Shown: positions 1-14,489, counted from the stretch's first letter. The stretch: 64,000 nt of DNA from Fasciolopsis buskii (GCA_008360955.1 LUCM01006575.1:17032-81031); one strand, 5' to 3'. The notes: generated by a model not told the origin, from the sequence alone. Numbers and translations are program-made.

Positions 1-3000
1 GGATCAAACAGAGTTTTGCTCAAAGGGTTTTGTGTAATTTCATAGGTGATGGAGGTTGTCCAAAGTGGTCCCGCCTGCCGTGAAAAACATAAACAAAAAC
101 TATTGGGTGACATTTTACCAAGAAGGACTCAGTTATCAGGACGTGCGCTGCACGATGGAATGGAAACTGAAGACGGAACGTAATTACCGGGCTCCAGTGT
201 TGCTTATGAGATCATTATTGCCAGTCTCCAACAGTCTGGGCAGTCCTCGAAGTCTGGCCGGACTACCAGTCTTAGGGCACTGGATATACTACGGTGATAT
301 ATCTATTACCCTGGTTAAAGATCAATGCAGCTGCGGTGAAATCACGCTCGTTACGCCAAGCAATAAGCTGAACGAAAACGCTGAGTGAGAAAGTTAAGTT
401 TGCGATTTAGACTAATAAAAGTAATTTTTTGTGTCTGCTTAACTTGACTTTACTAACTAGAGTTAGTGGGGACGTTGATAGCTACAGGAAGATAGAATCG
501 ATTGGAGATATCCGAGTGACAATAAACCAGACAGATTGCTGCCTTTTCGATGTTGTAAAACAACCATCATGTCAGTCGTGAGAATGACCTGTTTCGTGAA
601 CTTCCAGAAGCGGGAAATGTTGATCTTGGAGTGTGGCTGTACGGAAGGTCGAAGAAAGTACATTGAAAAAAATGAAGCGTGGTAAGACACCTGGAGTTTT
701 GGAAAGACCCTCCCGATAATTGTAACGAAGGATGGAGAGCAATGCTCCATCACAAATAAAGGCCCAAAGAACTTACATGTATATTTAATCAAATCATCCG
801 AACCATCTGAATTGTTTGCATGATTAAACATTCTGACTTGCAAAACAGTGTGCAGGTGTGGACACATCGAGATAAGACGTCTGAATGATAGATGATTTAG
901 CACTTCAGTGAATATTATCCTGGTAACAGGAACGAAATATGGCAACCCAAAGTCGAGTCCTTGAGGTTGATGATTCTGTCGGTAACGGCATATGATGTAA
1001 AATATCTTCATTGTTTCATCTCGGTAGTCATGCTGAACTTGGCCCCGAAGAGGTACTTGTGCGGATACCCTACTATCCAGTAGATGACCAATGCTTCCAC
1101 CTGGGGCTGAAAATTACATATTCCCAATTTGGTTATATCCGTGGGAGTCGAATATATATGTACAGCAGAATGGACAAAAATACTACAGGGTCAATCACTC
1201 AATGAATAAAAGGTATAAGGTGCCGTGGTGTCTTTAGATGTACTGAAGACCACGAAGAACACTTGTCGGAAAGAAGTTCAATTTCTTGCGAAGATTCTGG
1301 GATAAAATAATATGGCTTCCTACCTGGCCTAGCAATATAAGATGACTAGTCAAGTGGATCAAATATGGTGAGTGCAGAAAACTTCACCGTGAAATGAATT
1401 CAGATAGCCTTGTTAATTACTGGCCTATAGAAAATGTTTAAATGACCCTCAAATTTGCTGTGTATGGTCAGTCTTGCTAGGGGGCGAAACGGTTAAACAT
1501 TCGTTGTGGATGGGGCATTCGAGATCCCAACCATTCATAAAAAGCATACTAACCACCTTGGTCATCTTACGAAGTATGTGATATACTAAGTGTTTTGGGT
1601 TTAACCAAGTTCACGCGGCAACCGCTTGCAGCTTTGAGCAATGTTTTGGTTTGACCTCTCTTGTTTAGTCCATCTGGCCAAAACCGGGTCACCTGATGAA
1701 ATCGGCACAGCCTCGTTATCCTGGAATTGTTGCTAATTATTCCAAATATACTGAAAAATTTGATGCTGCAAAGACAATAATCGCTTCTGAGTTTGTAGTC
1801 AATTTACGAGGAAATCAAAATGTCTCGAAATTGATCACTGAGCTGAAGTCCGTGGTCACACTTTGATGCTGGTACCTCCATTTCGGTGAGTTGTTCAACG
1901 GATACGGTCGTGGCTTCCGACTGTAAGGGCTACGGGTTCGAATCCTCCTATTGACGGCCAACTTCCTCCGCTGTCCCAGGGACAATGAAATTTACGCTGT
2001 TTGACTGGCCTGAAAGTAGTAGCTTCAGCTGGTCGTTTGGTAGATTCATCGGAGGTTCTAGAAATCCAGGTGTTTTCATCTAACCGTGCAAATTTTTCTC
2101 AATGCAGTGTAGAAAGAACACCCTTTTCTTATAGTCCCTCACGTTTTCTTCGGTAAGATCAAAGATTTCCAGCTCTTCAAAGTAATACGGCAAGTTTCTG
2201 AAAGTTCAACTCACGTCTATTGGCTTTATTATGACCAGAAGCATTGTGTCCAATGCCAAGTATAATATCGCGTGCATCAGGGTACTAGATCTCAGCGCAA
2301 TTAATTTATGGCAATGTATTCATAAAACAGACATTGAAAATTGTGCAACACCCATGTACGGAAATGGAACTACAATAACAATGGCTGGCAACAGTCATCC
2401 CTGAATATCAGAGTTACCTTTAATTTACATTAGGCTGGCAGAGGATTATTAAAGAGGTGATTACTGTCCCGTTTTTTGTATCTAATGTCTCAGAACCTCT
2501 GCAACTTAAACTAATATTCTTGCTTATCAATAGATAAAAGTGGTTGATATTTTGCTAAGGTCCATAAATTGTCTGGACTTGAATCCTGCACCTGAAATAC
2601 GAAAATGTTTGGCCATTCGACAGCAGTAATTTTTTTGTTATATCTCTTATTGCCAACTTCAATATGAGAGTAACCAAAGTAACTGTATCAGGTGCCTGGT
2701 TATCCGCAACTGCTAATGAATCCCGGGATTACACAAACTATGGTGTTCTAGAAAGGAAAGATGAGTGCATCCTGCAAGCTATTTAGGCAATGATCTTATT
2801 TTTGTAAACGATTCTTAGTTCCACTATCGTATATTTTGGTTCTAATTTTGGCCTTGACTTAATCAGCCAAGGTCCAAGTTAATACTGTTACTAAGCATAC
2901 ACTGCGCCTAAATAACGAAAAAACAAAATTTCGACCGTCAGCAAAAACAAGAAATCTCACAGACCTTCGGTTCCACAGTGGACACACAAATCCGTGAGAT

Positions 3001-5547
3001 GAACTTTTCTTGTTTTTCCCCGTAAATTTTCCCGTCTCCGTTACTCACTCTTATGGGTTCGTTGTTATGTAAAATCTTCTTGCTGTTTGATGGGGAGATA
3101 GAGAAACAAACAAATACATATCAACAGACGGAATGACCAACTGACCTAGAAGCATGCTTGTACGTTGTGAAAGGGTGACAGAAAACATCTGCAGCCAGAA
3201 AAATGAACAATCGGCAACCGTCCAGGACATAAAACAAGCCGCCCAGCCAATGGTCCCGATTTACCAAACCAAACCGATGCCTCGCCATACATTTCCAATT
3301 TTTGCATGCATTATTTCGGAACAACGAAAATGGCGGAGTTGGCGAAACTTTCCGAAATGCTTATTCTATGATTTGATTGCACTTGTTTAACAGTGCAGTG
3401 TGTTTGTAGAAGGGGAAAGTCAGCTTTGAAGACAATGTTTGTGTGACGTTACTCATCTGCCAGCTCCGATTATTTTTGGAATATTAAAAATCAATGAAGT
3501 CCAACTTATTCAAACCTTTATAACCTTCAGAGACTCGTGAAGCAAATATCGTCTTCAGTCACGTGTGTACAAACTTGCTTACTTGTTTTCCACCTATTGT
3601 TAACTTGAGGTTTCTGCAACCGGTATCTATTTCACCAGAAAGCAGAATATTGTCTTTGTACATTTTTGATACAGACCTCAAGGCTTCGTTTCTTTCGAAA
3701 GTAGATGCATGATGTGCATCCCCGGATAACGGGGTAACAAACTCACATTCTGCTCAAAAGAAACCAAAATATTAAATCATCCGCGATATATTTTCTGTTT
3801 TCACGAAAACTTTCTCAGTTATTGCGGTTTGCTTTTTTTCGACTCGTCACTCATGAGGTGAGAGTTGAATAGATCGCTGAGCACTATCAAATGCAGCGGT
3901 CTATTTTAGAGTTTACTAACTTGGATTCTTCAAACAAAATACAGTGACAGTAAAGCAATAGTCTTAACATATCGATCGTATTCAACACCTATTCATAGTT
4001 TTGACGCAAATTGTGGCCATTTTATTCTTTGCCGAGCTCGCATGTTGGTTTACTCAAACTGACTAACTATCATCTGAATCGACCCAAATAGCCTATTATG
4101 GAAAACTGAGGTGATGACTGATCGATTGCCAAGGAGTTAATTAGGCACAAAACAAATTTCCAAATCACGTCTAAATTGACCGAAAAATAAACTACAAAAC
4201 ACTTGACAAAATCTGATTGTTCCGTCCGGTCACGGCTATGATAACCAGTGGGTCCGTGCTAACAGTTTCGAATTTCACAAAAGCATGACTTTAATTTTCA
4301 CTAATGCAGGTCAAAATTTTGATCAAATTCGGCAGAAATGTGCTAATCTGATCGACTCTGTGTTGTGCTGTTATTCTGTACACTTATGTCAGTTTCAACG
4401 TACTACTTGATTGATTTAACTACTCTAAAACGGGCCCGATACTTGCGTAGGCTTCTTGACGGAATAAAGTACACTATTTTGCTGCGAGAAAGTTCGAACG
4501 TCTTCCAATGCTGGATTTAATATCGATTTATTGCCAATCACTTTTGATCCACCGAAATTCCTACTGTTTTCAGTAATGCTGATTTTCTAGCCTATCAAAA
4601 GAAATTCGAATCGATAGTCATTGAATGGGGCAGGTTTCTAGCCGATGCAAATGCAAGTTCCAGGCGGTTCGCGCATCCCGTTAACGTCTGAGCAAACCAT
4701 GCTGTTAATTTATCTGTAAGTGGTTACAACCCACAGTTCTACCAAACGCATGCACACAGAAACCAACTCGATCGCTCCGGTCAGTTGGGGTTTGGTAAAG
4801 TGACCCATGGCCAACCAGGACCCGAGCTTTCCTGGCGGAACCGCTATCTCTGCGACAAACGCGATCGACTCACACCCATTTGTTACTCTTTGGCTTAACG
4901 GTCCACCTGTTGGTTCAGTCAATTGTGCTAGTGAACGCTAGTGGGTTGCCCACATAGTATCTACAGTGTGCACCAGAAACCGTCTGAAACTGTAACAAAC
5001 GAAAATCCTGACCCACCCACTCCAAACGTAAATAGCCACAGACCTTGATCTAACTTGCCTCACACGTATACTCGACAAGCTCCAGTTCAGTTAGAGTTGT
5101 CACCGTGTGAAAAATGAAAAAGGTTCAGGTGAATTCAAAAAGCCTGGGCGGTTTAAGATTTTGTCGGGGCCCCAAACGCGATGACCTCAATCTTCGCTAG
5201 GTCTAGCGCGTGATATAAACTGATCCGTAGCCAACACGACCATTCTTGGCCTACCGAAGGAGGATATCGGCAAAAGCGGATGAGGTGAGATGGGTTAGGG
5301 CTGTCGTCATCCGAATTTCGGACAGGCTGATCTCATCTTACGTCAACTAGACTTTTGAAATGGAAAGCGAGTTCGGTTCGTTTCACTTGGGATCAATGGT
5401 TTCTCGCTTGAAGAAGTCAGATAGACAGTTTCTAATACGGATCCGTGCATGTGATATTTCTCAATGCTTTCCAATCGTATCTCATACCGAAATAACATTG
5501 CACGTGATAAGTAAAAGCATCTTATAGTTGTCCAAGAAGGTGGCTAC
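1..5547. other. No firm gene; region beyond the last exon found
   Basis: This stretch contains the diverged SINE at 1897-2030 and scattered open frames. Plus-strand frames at 56-388 and 1011-1205, with a further piece at about 560-800, look protein-like but are broken by stops and no family is recognised. A 182-codon minus-strand frame covers the same bases (463-1011). A minus-strand frame at 4710-4922 reads like protein but its possible acceptors are in the wrong phase to follow exon 7. The next exon of the large gene is either further left or not recognisable. Confidence 0.4.
1897..2030 (+). repeat. Diverged tRNA-derived SINE head, family 1
   Basis: A tRNA-like segment with B box GGGTTCGAATCC at about 1934-1946 is followed by ACGGCCAACTTCCTCCGCTG, which matches the start of the family-1 body. 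The rest of the body has drifted. It is probably an old copy. Confidence 0.5.
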
Positions 5548-5708
5548 CTTGCCCACTGACTCACTTCTTCTGCCAGGAGAATATAAGTTTTCGCTCATCC
5601 TCGATACTCGAGGTGAGTCTTTGTTGCTGGATTGTTTAGCAGAGTGTGAAGAGAACACTAACCTATCTATCTCGTCACCTGATTTCTCGTCAGTTCTTGG
5701 AGAAGTAG
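5548..5708 (-). CDS. Probable exon 7 of the large minus-strand gene
   Basis: The acceptor is GATTGCTTCTTCTAG and the donor is AAG|GTAGCC, which is moderate. The exon enters with CT, which with the A ending the previous exon makes ACT (Thr), and ends in phase 0. The peptide is polar and Ser/Arg/Asp-rich (TSPRTDEKSGDEIDRL, RMSENLYSPGRRSES), like the other exons, and includes SP sites. The 7.6-kb distance to the previous exon lowers confidence, and an intervening exon cannot be excluded. The opposite strand also has a chance-looking donor (GAG|GTGAGT near 5610), but its open frame lacks a comparable acceptor. The next exon, phase 0, was not found in the remaining 5.5 kb. Confidence 0.45.
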
Positions 5709-8700
5709 CTAGAAGAAGCAATCCTCTCGCGCATGCACAATTTTTTGTTCTTGCCCTATATCACCTTTGACATTCAATAGTCGTTGAGTTCTTCCCATTG
5801 AATTGCACCCGAAATCTTTTCGGAAGAGAGTAGGCAGTTGTTTGTTTTGATAAGATCGACCAAAAACGGGGTTTTTGTGTTTGATTAGTATTTGAAACTG
5901 GCCGTTTTCTTATAGTTGCGTTGGTTCCCATGGCTTCAAATTCAGCATCAGTCTGGCAACGAAGGAAGTCTACCGCATGCGAAAATGCCCATATCAATGT
6001 ATCCCTTGGCCTAGAATGTTCCCCACCATGAATTTATGAGAAATAGTGTTCTGTAGTATCGGCGTTTTTGTCGTATTTGATTGTTACATTGTCTTTTGTT
6101 CAGTTCGGAATGGAATTCGTTTCTTCGTGTTTGGTCGCCCAAAACTACCACCAGAATATTGCTTTAACTTCAGCAACTGTTTATTGAATCACAGTTTCAG
6201 CAGTTTTACTTTAGAAATGACAGAAGAGAATATAAAATACAGAATATTCATCCGGCTGATTGGAATAGATCGAATAGCACATCTCCCAGTGGCATATCAG
6301 GCCAAGTTTTTGTGTTTGTGGTTGTGTGGATGTGTAAAATGTGCTCGCAACAATGCGCTCATTTTTCCAGTAGTGGAGAGAATTTTCTCTGACCGAATTA
6401 AATGGGAATGACCGAGTAAGTGAAAAGACTCTTGTCCAAAACGTTTCTCTGTTCTTCTCTCTAGTCGTTAGTTTAGGCAATGGGCTTATCCAAGCTTTGT
6501 GTTGTTGTTTCACAAATTCACCGAACCAGAAAACATTGTGTGTTTCGAACTGCTGAAACAGAACTGAGTAGAAGTTTGTGCCCAGACGAATCGGGTAAGA
6601 GCGGATGTGAGATCCAAAATCCAAAGTGACACACTCAGGTGGAAAAATTGAAGTAACTTCGGAAGGGTTTATGAAGTCCGGCTCCGTAACCAAAATGTGT
6701 AAAATAATATTGTACATGCGAAAGTAAGTGTGCGTGTATGCTTGCAGATGGATAATTATGTGCACATTTGGGTTACCCGTAATTTTTTGTTCAGGCACGG
6801 CATCTTGAACATATCGATTCCTTCGGCCGTATTTTTGTGCTTCTTTGTTGCGTGTCCACTAAAACTGGTACGGGGTAGTTCTGTTTGGGACGTAGCTCCC
6901 GCAAATGTGCGTAACAAAACTCAACATTTGTTCTGCACTATCGGTCCGATAGGATGTCTGAAGGTAACCGGGAGAATTATGCTTATATTTAGGAAAAATG
7001 AGAACAAAAAAACGGACAGCAGCAGTGGCAGGAAACGTCTTGTGAACTCTAGCGAAGTATTAAGGCCAATTTATTCAAGATTAAACATCAAAACAACGTG
7101 GAGAAACAAACGCAACTAATGGTAAGCGATGCATTCTAGTCGAGCTTTTGGGGCACACTTTTGAGTTCCTGTCAGGTGATCAGAATCAGAGTCAAAAAGA
7201 TTCTTCTCATTTGTTTTAATTTCCTGGCACCCCTGGGAATTGCCGTCTGCGGTTAGTCGAGTTAGGTTCCGTGGAAAACTGCTTCTAGAACAATTATTCG
7301 AGGTGACCGATATGATGGCTTAATACTACCTCTATCGTTTACATCATGTCTTTAAGGAGTACATAATTGCGTACCACATACCGTATGATTTTGTTTAGCC
7401 ATAGTTTATTTAAAACAATCTTCAAAAACTTAATTATCACCGGGTAGCTGTAAAATCGAAACAAAAAGAAATATGTAGCAGCAACAAATCATTCCATTTT
7501 CAAACTGGGGAAATAGATTTGTGTACTCCTAAGGATGATGATGAAAAATAGAATTCAGAGAAGACCTGAGTCAAAGTCCAGTTTAAAAATTCATAAGTAT
7601 AAACGTATAACTCGATGATAACCTATACAGACGAAATCGAATGCTCATAGCAAAGGGAAGTTACAAATTCGGTCCATTATTCCAATACTCTTGTAAGTCA
7701 GGCTATTTGTCAAAATAATCCATAAAGCTGTTTCGATCAGCGTAATAGCTGTTCACAGCCATTCCTCGTTTTATGCACTGAGGAAATCCTGTGTCTGCGT
7801 GTAATGTGACCTAGGATAACATAAAGTGACAAGAAAACCTGTTCTCGATAATCCATAATCTTGTCATCACTTCACAGTAGACATAATGTATCACCGTTAT
7901 TTAGGTGTGTTTTATAAAAATTTCTAAGCTGCAGCGCTCCAAGTTCGTTTCACATCAGTCCGTCCTTACAATCACACCCAATTTCCTCATCCTATTTGTT
8001 AGTAATTGTGGTTAATATGTCATAATGATACGAATATGGATCACTGAAATTGAGCTTGTTCACTGCTTGGTGTTATTCGCAATACGTTCTGTGAGAATAC
8101 TTGCACAATTGTTCCCACACGGAATTTTTACTAAGAACGAAGTGTCACGAACAGAAAATTCCTGAGGCAGACTATAGTCATTCTAACGCGGATTGTTACC
8201 CAGTCATTTGGTTATCAAGATTCTTAATTCTTCCTAATCAGAGCAAACCCACAGTGAACGACAATTAAACGGGAATTAATTTCGAGAACTCAAGTTCAGC
8301 TTTTGTGATAATCTGTATCGGTCATGCAGCATGGCAATTATTCCCAGAAATGGAAGAATAAAACCAGCCTCTACCTTGCACTCGATATTCGGACATTTGA
8401 TTGGTATCATCGAGTTGTATCCAGTATATCATTTAGGAAGGCTTACCAAGTATCCCTGCTCAATCAAAACTAGTCTAGGTGAGCACAATAGCCATCAATG
8501 AGGTCTTCTCTAGATAAAAGATAGAATAGAAACCCCGTGTTACTTCCCTATCCTACGTGTCCGTCAACGAAAACGACACTGCATCACGCTCACATATAGG
8601 CACACAGGTCATATCCAGCATTTTCACTGGACAACATAAATCACCTGATCACCGTACCAATTACATGGAAAAATTTGAGAGTAGAACTTCCCCCCTGCCA

Positions 8701-11700
8701 GATTTAACTGATTTTCATGGCTCAACTTGTTAGATACACGCCCAGTAATTATGCTGTATGTGACTGCATAAAGTAGGTGTGACTGTCACCTAAACCACAC
8801 AAGAAAAACCCTTAGTTACCAGAAGAAATATTGTCTGGAGTTTTTCTTGAGGGAACTATGCACTTTTTCAACTGACTGCAATTCCATTGGAATAATCCAT
8901 TTAGGCGACATCTCTAATGGTGTCTGGATAATCCGGCAAATAACCCCAAAATCAGGGCTTGTGAGTCTCCGGTCTCAAGCCACTGCCGTGTGGACCAGAA
9001 CCAAGAGATCATGAAAAGACCTCGCGCGTGTTTTAGGCACGCCAGTACTAATTCTCTCTAACAGCCTCATTTGCTTTTTCTCTACTCCACTGTGGTACCT
9101 CTACTGTCCAAGTGCAGGTCAACAAACTGCTCGTTTGTCTGTCAATTTATGGTACTTGCTTTCATGATAGTTTGCGTGAGATTCTGGTGACTATCACTTT
9201 AGAGTAATATAACTGAAGTTCTGAAGAAAGTTTCGTTGTATTGCCAAGTTTGGTTGATCTACACACACTGAAACACAAGACGTGAACAATAGCGTCGCAC
9301 GATAGCACAGCAGCACAAAGCATGTGGTAAAGCAGGACACGGACACACACTGAATTTGGAGGCAATTTTTCAGGCTCGAGCCCACGAGCCCTGTAGTCAT
9401 ACAACGAATGGAACGTTACTGCTGCTTCCTTGAATGCTCAACAATACAGAACGGAAAAAGTGCGGAATACAAACAGCTATTCCATCCCGCTAGCGGAAGA
9501 GAGAAGACGAACACAGGACACTGCTGTGCGTTTATTGGTGATCCACCAATACAAGTCCGAAATCAAATGAGCTCAATAGTTCAAATAATTGTGTTCGGTG
9601 GCCTCGGTCAATACGTGGAACAACCGGTCACAGAACGAGTTCTGATGAATCGTTTTACGGACATACAAAAATTTTCAACCGCGGAATATTTAAAATAACG
9701 TCAGTTTCAAAATATTTGGAAAAGGATGCGTTTTTTTGTGAAATTAACAAAAGAACTAAAATCTGCGGCACCAAAACCCTAAAATGATTACCGACTAAGA
9801 CAGTTTACAAGAATAAAACTAGGATGGAAAAGTACGTCACGGTTTCTACGCACAGAGATACGGATTGTATCACGAAATCTCCCAAATTTGGCGATTAGTC
9901 AGTTACACTAGCAAAACCGAACTAACTCCACGCTCGTTTTTTTCATCTCTCATCGCCCAAATATCGATGAGCTATTAGATTTTGTCATTTAGGCAGCAAT
10001 ACGCCTTAGACAAGCTGGAATATATCACCATAAATCGCTCTCCCTAAACAGATTGTTGATTGCCTTGCCTTATCTGTTCTGTGACATAACTAAAGCATTT
10101 AGGGATCAACTTCTCCGAGATTCACAAAGCGGAATTTTGATGGAAAAATATTTCGAGTCACAAAAAAATTAGCTAAGGAACTGGTGCCTTCTCATGGTCA
10201 GGTCAAATGAACCTCATTTGGCAATAAAAAGAAAATAATTGAAAGTAAGAATCTGATGCTTGCTTACCACACAGGCGGTTGTTTAATCTCTCCAAAGACT
10301 TAAGCAGTCGAGCCTCTTCTATGGAAATTGCAGACGGGCCATTTGATTTCTCTGTGGATAACAGAATTTTAATAAGTAATAAGAATGTTTTCCATTTTAT
10401 GACTAATCAATTTATAACCTGGTGGAAATAACGAAAGTCAGTCTGAATTAGTTCCAGAGTTTCATACAAAATGGTAGAGGAGGAAATATATCGTTTACTG
10501 ATTTGTTTCGACGGAATAACATCCTTTATTCAAACATCGTCCTGAAGCATGGACAACTAATGGTAAGAATTCAACTTAACCTCGGAGGCTTGGCACATCA
10601 TATCCCTTCTCTTGTGTTGTTTTTCAACATGCCTTTTTAAAACTAAGTCACGAATATGCACAGCCGCTTGTTTATCGAAAAGTTGTTGTATTTTTCCCGA
10701 TCGAAACGCTGAAGTTCTGTCCTACGATTTGAGCGTCAAGGATGATGCATAACTGATTCTGCCAAATTCTCTGATCGAAATGTGACTAAATTTTGGTTGG
10801 AATACTTCGGTCGTATGGTAATCTGATTAGACGATGGAAGCTCATGGCGTTAACTCATTGAAAGGCTCATAAACAGCCAAATAATCTTCGCCTGTTTGCA
10901 TTGGACACCGATAAAACCTGTTCCATTTTTCATGGTCCGCGAACACATCCCGACGAACTTGCATCTTTTTATCTTTTTGTCACCTAATGCTTTAAGTCGT
11001 TTTACTAATGGAACGAAAGTGTACACCATTTTTTAAGGAAGAGGGCCCAGGTCAACGAAAGGCTGTCAAGTGGGCAAGTTGACAAGATTTATATGAACGA
11101 TAGAAATACATAATAGTTCATCCAAGTTTCGAAACCTAAAACAACTCAAATTTTGGTATCCGGGATGTTCAACACAAAACGACCATCCCTGTTCTGTGTC
11201 CGGATTGGGATGTCTTGGAAAGGCAAACTGATAATTCCGAACTAGGACAAAGTAGTTGCATCCCCGTGCTTCCCTGATTCTTTCTGTAGGCTTAAGAGTG
11301 TACAATTTTACAGTCAAATCCTTAGTGCGATCTGACAAACACAAAAGTTACCGTTCATCGTTTTTAATAATTTCAGTGGACAAACTTTAAAGTAATTGCC
11401 CAAAACTTGAATGCTTTAGGCACTTAGACAAAGCTATCCAAGGCCGCAGCGTTAAAAAGGAGATAGTAAGGGAAATATCCATCGCAAACGGCCAAGACTA
11501 TACTTCTGCTGGATGTTTGTCATTACATTCCGTTTAGTTCGCTCCAACCGTAAAATGTAATGCCAATGCACAAGGACTGATACATAGTGATTCATCAGTG
11601 CGGTAAGGACGTCACTAATTGACTGATTTGTTTGCATAGGATTCTGTACCAGTTTAACTACTTAAGCAAAATTAGACACTTAGCAGTGTTCCAGTGGACC

Positions 11701-13344
11701 GTAAGAGATTAACACTGTGATTTTACCAAACATTGGTTTCTTCTCGTGTAAACTTTCAACGGAGCGCTTCTCAGTTACTGTTAGTTTTCCATTACTGAAG
11801 CAACAGAGCGGAAACATGGCGGTCCCTTTTGTGTTCCCCAGATCGGGGTCCTTCACCAACTTCCTGGTTCGGCAGATTTTCACTGGAAAATGTGCTTCAG
11901 TTTGTTTGAAAAAACTGAAACATTTTTCAACAAACCCTAGAGATTTCTTGGGAATTTAAAATTTTCGGATCACCTGATTTTCCTTGGAAAAAATTATTTG
12001 AAATTTCAACAATCATTGATTTGAAACAATCTTATGAGCGCACACATTTAACCAGTCCCTTTCCTGAGTTTTATTTCGTTCATCCCAAAAGGCATGGTCA
12101 GGACGAATGACCATAAATAAGAACCTGGGGATTCTCCGAAGCTACCAGACCGCTTCGGAAATCAGCCTTTCCAGAATACTTGAAGGTATCACTTAAGGCG
12201 AGATTTATCAAGTAAAATGTTGACTCAAACAGTAATACTTTCGGAAGTGAGATCATGAGATTTAAACTTTCGTAATTATACTGAGAAAATTTTATGTACA
12301 TATCGTCTCAAAAAAGACGTAATCCGTCAGCTCACGGAAGATGTGCTTACGTTCTAACAATTTCCCATTTTTGGCTTGCATCTTGATTCAAAGCTTGATC
12401 AGAGTTTTGTCTTTCGTCCCTAATGGCTTTAGTAAAGGAAAAATTGCTGAAATACTAGGGATCGCAACAGCACCCACAAAAGTGGATCATTAATTTGTGC
12501 TTCAGAACTTCACATAGAATTTTCAAAGAGGTGCGTTGTCAACCAAGTGAACAGAAACAACGACGTAAATCTTCAGTCTCCTCTTCTTTCTTCAAACCCT
12601 TAATTTGAGTTTTGCATGACCTCTAAATTTTACATATGAATGAAAAAAGGAATTGGCATTCCATCTGCAAAAATTGTCATTTTTACTGCATGAATATGGT
12701 TTCATTAAGTGAAATGTTTTGTACGTTTGGGACTGCTTGATGTAAGGGATTTCGAATTTGCATGCACACTCATCATCAGTTCTTTGGAAGAGTATGTCCA
12801 GTGCGGAAGGATTAACTGTATGAGGAAACAAATCGGGCACAAACATTTTGTTACACAAATTGTCTGGATTAGTCTCGAGAATGATGTTTTTGAGAATTCT
12901 GTGTGTAATGTAACCTCGTTGTAATCAAGCAGTGCGGAGAAAATAAAATGATCTAAGTCTTGCCTTTTATTTTATTTTCATAGGCGTCACGCCAGAAAAG
13001 AAACAACTGGATTATTCGCATTTTCCTTATAAACCATGTAAACTGACATCCTACTCTCGATAAGCTAAATTCCCCAAAATATTTATTAGAGTTTGTCCAT
13101 CCGGGCACCTAATACAGGCCCAAAAGTCAATGAATTTTCATGGAAATGTGCACTTTGCTAGCAACTTTAAAGTGATGAAAATTTATGAAACCAGTGGGAT
13201 TTGTTAAGGGGATTGCCTTCGATATGTATTTTCGCCTGGATGAATGAAAATGCGATCCCGAATAGTATACTAGATGACATGAACAATTTTCCACGCTGCT
13301 GAACCAATCGGATGAGCGTGCGTATAACACACGGTCCAACTTAC
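5709..13344 (-). other. Intron between exons 6 and 7 (7.6 kb)
   Basis: It holds a 195-codon minus-strand frame at 6211-6798 of unknown meaning and the partial family-1 SINE at 10990-11082. A plus-strand frame at 9408-9698 is not recognised. The rest is AT-rich with no clear feature. Confidence 0.45.
10990..11082 (-). repeat. Partial SINE, family 1 (tail half)
   Basis: On the minus strand the segment reads CAACTTGCCCACTTGACAGC, then GGGCCCTCTTCCTT, then CATTAGTAAA. These are diverged forms of the family-1 body and tail. No tRNA-like head is visible. Confidence 0.5.
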
Positions 13345-13864
13345 TTTTGATTTGTAAGTTCACTCTGTCCATGTTACCGGGAGTTCGGCTAGACCGAATC
13401 GGCTGAGACGCTGGAAGGAAGGGTCTTGCCAATTGATGACAAGCATTCTCGGATTCGAGGAATTCGACCATACTGTCGGACAGTTTGTCAGCAGACTGTG
13501 CTCGAGGAGCATGCGCGTTTGCTCCGGTGGGGCTTGGGATAAGTTGACGAGGGGATATCCCGTTCAGACGTTTGTCCATGGGTTTTGTAGTAACTGGAAG
13601 TCGAGTTTTAAATTTCATCTGCTGAAGCATTTGGGCATCCTGACCTCCTAAGTATGAAGGAATACAAGGAAACGTAGATGACTTCGGCATGGCCAGTGAT
13701 ATCCGACCATGCAATGTTTGACTCGTAAGTGACCTCATATCGATTCGTGAAGGAGGGGAAATTGTTGACAAAAGATTTTCACAGCCGAAGACAGGGGAAG
13801 TCAACCTCTGTCGTTCTAGGAGGGGTGAAATGACTGGTGCCGCAGCCATTGAATGTGAATTCAT
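13345..13864 (-). CDS. Exon 6 seen of the large unidentified minus-strand gene
   Basis: A strong acceptor (eight Ts, then AAATCGCAG) precedes MNSHSMAAAPVISPLLERQR. That first Met is an internal residue here, because the frame joins the previous exon in phase 0. The donor is AAAA|GTAAGT, after NLQIK. The exon is 520 nt and ends in phase 1. The peptide is Ser/Pro/Arg-rich with several SP motifs (TSPVFG, ISPPSR, ISPRQL, PSPTG) and one more ordered acidic patch (ADKLSDSMVEFLESENA). The open frame continues beyond the donor for about 70 codons but loses the Ser/Pro character there, which supports the donor. An independent gene starting at this Met is possible but would ignore the strong acceptor directly in front of it. 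Confidence 0.65.
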
Positions 13865-14489
13865 CTGCGATTTAAAAAAAACGGTAAACATTGAACGTGC
13901 AGAAAATACCTCACTTACAGATAAATAAATATACTTTTAATTTTGTAGTGGAAAGTAATCGTTATGCTTACGCTTCACACTGCCACTGCTTTAGCTGCGG
14001 GAGTAGGTTTCTATGAAATCAGCAAGCGATAACGGAATGTAGCCACACAATGCACAATGTACAATTATAACTGCTGATAGAAATATCAGCATTCAGTAAC
14101 TGTCTCATCCAGGTCATTTTATTGTCGAAATGTCGCTGGACTGTAATCGTAAATTGGAAAGCAACATACCGATCTTGGAATTGTGAATTCATTAATGTCA
14201 TTTTGTTTCGGGTCACGTTTCGACTGAATCAATTCACATACACTCTGATCCCGTTTCGACCAAAGTGACGGGCGTAACTACCACAATGAAACAAATATTT
14301 ACTCCGAGCATGAGGATCTTGAGGTGCCAGCAACTATGTGCATTAACCACTAGGAATACAGTTAACCTTCTAAGTACCAAGATTTCCAGATAATTCCTGT
14401 TCACGTTTGGTATCCCGAAAAGCCCCGTAGCTATTACTGCTTACAAGAAACAATTATCAACTACTGTGAACATTGTCAGTAGCTAAAAT

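Noticed and set aside
4710..4922. 70-codon minus-strand frame as exon 8 of the large gene
   Set aside because: Both possible acceptors need phase 1, whereas exon 7 ends in phase 0.
5528..5770. Plus-strand open frame with a consensus donor GAG|GTGAGT near 5610
   Set aside because: It overlaps the minus-strand exon 7, whose composition and phase fit the large gene. No comparable acceptor or partner exon was found on the plus strand.
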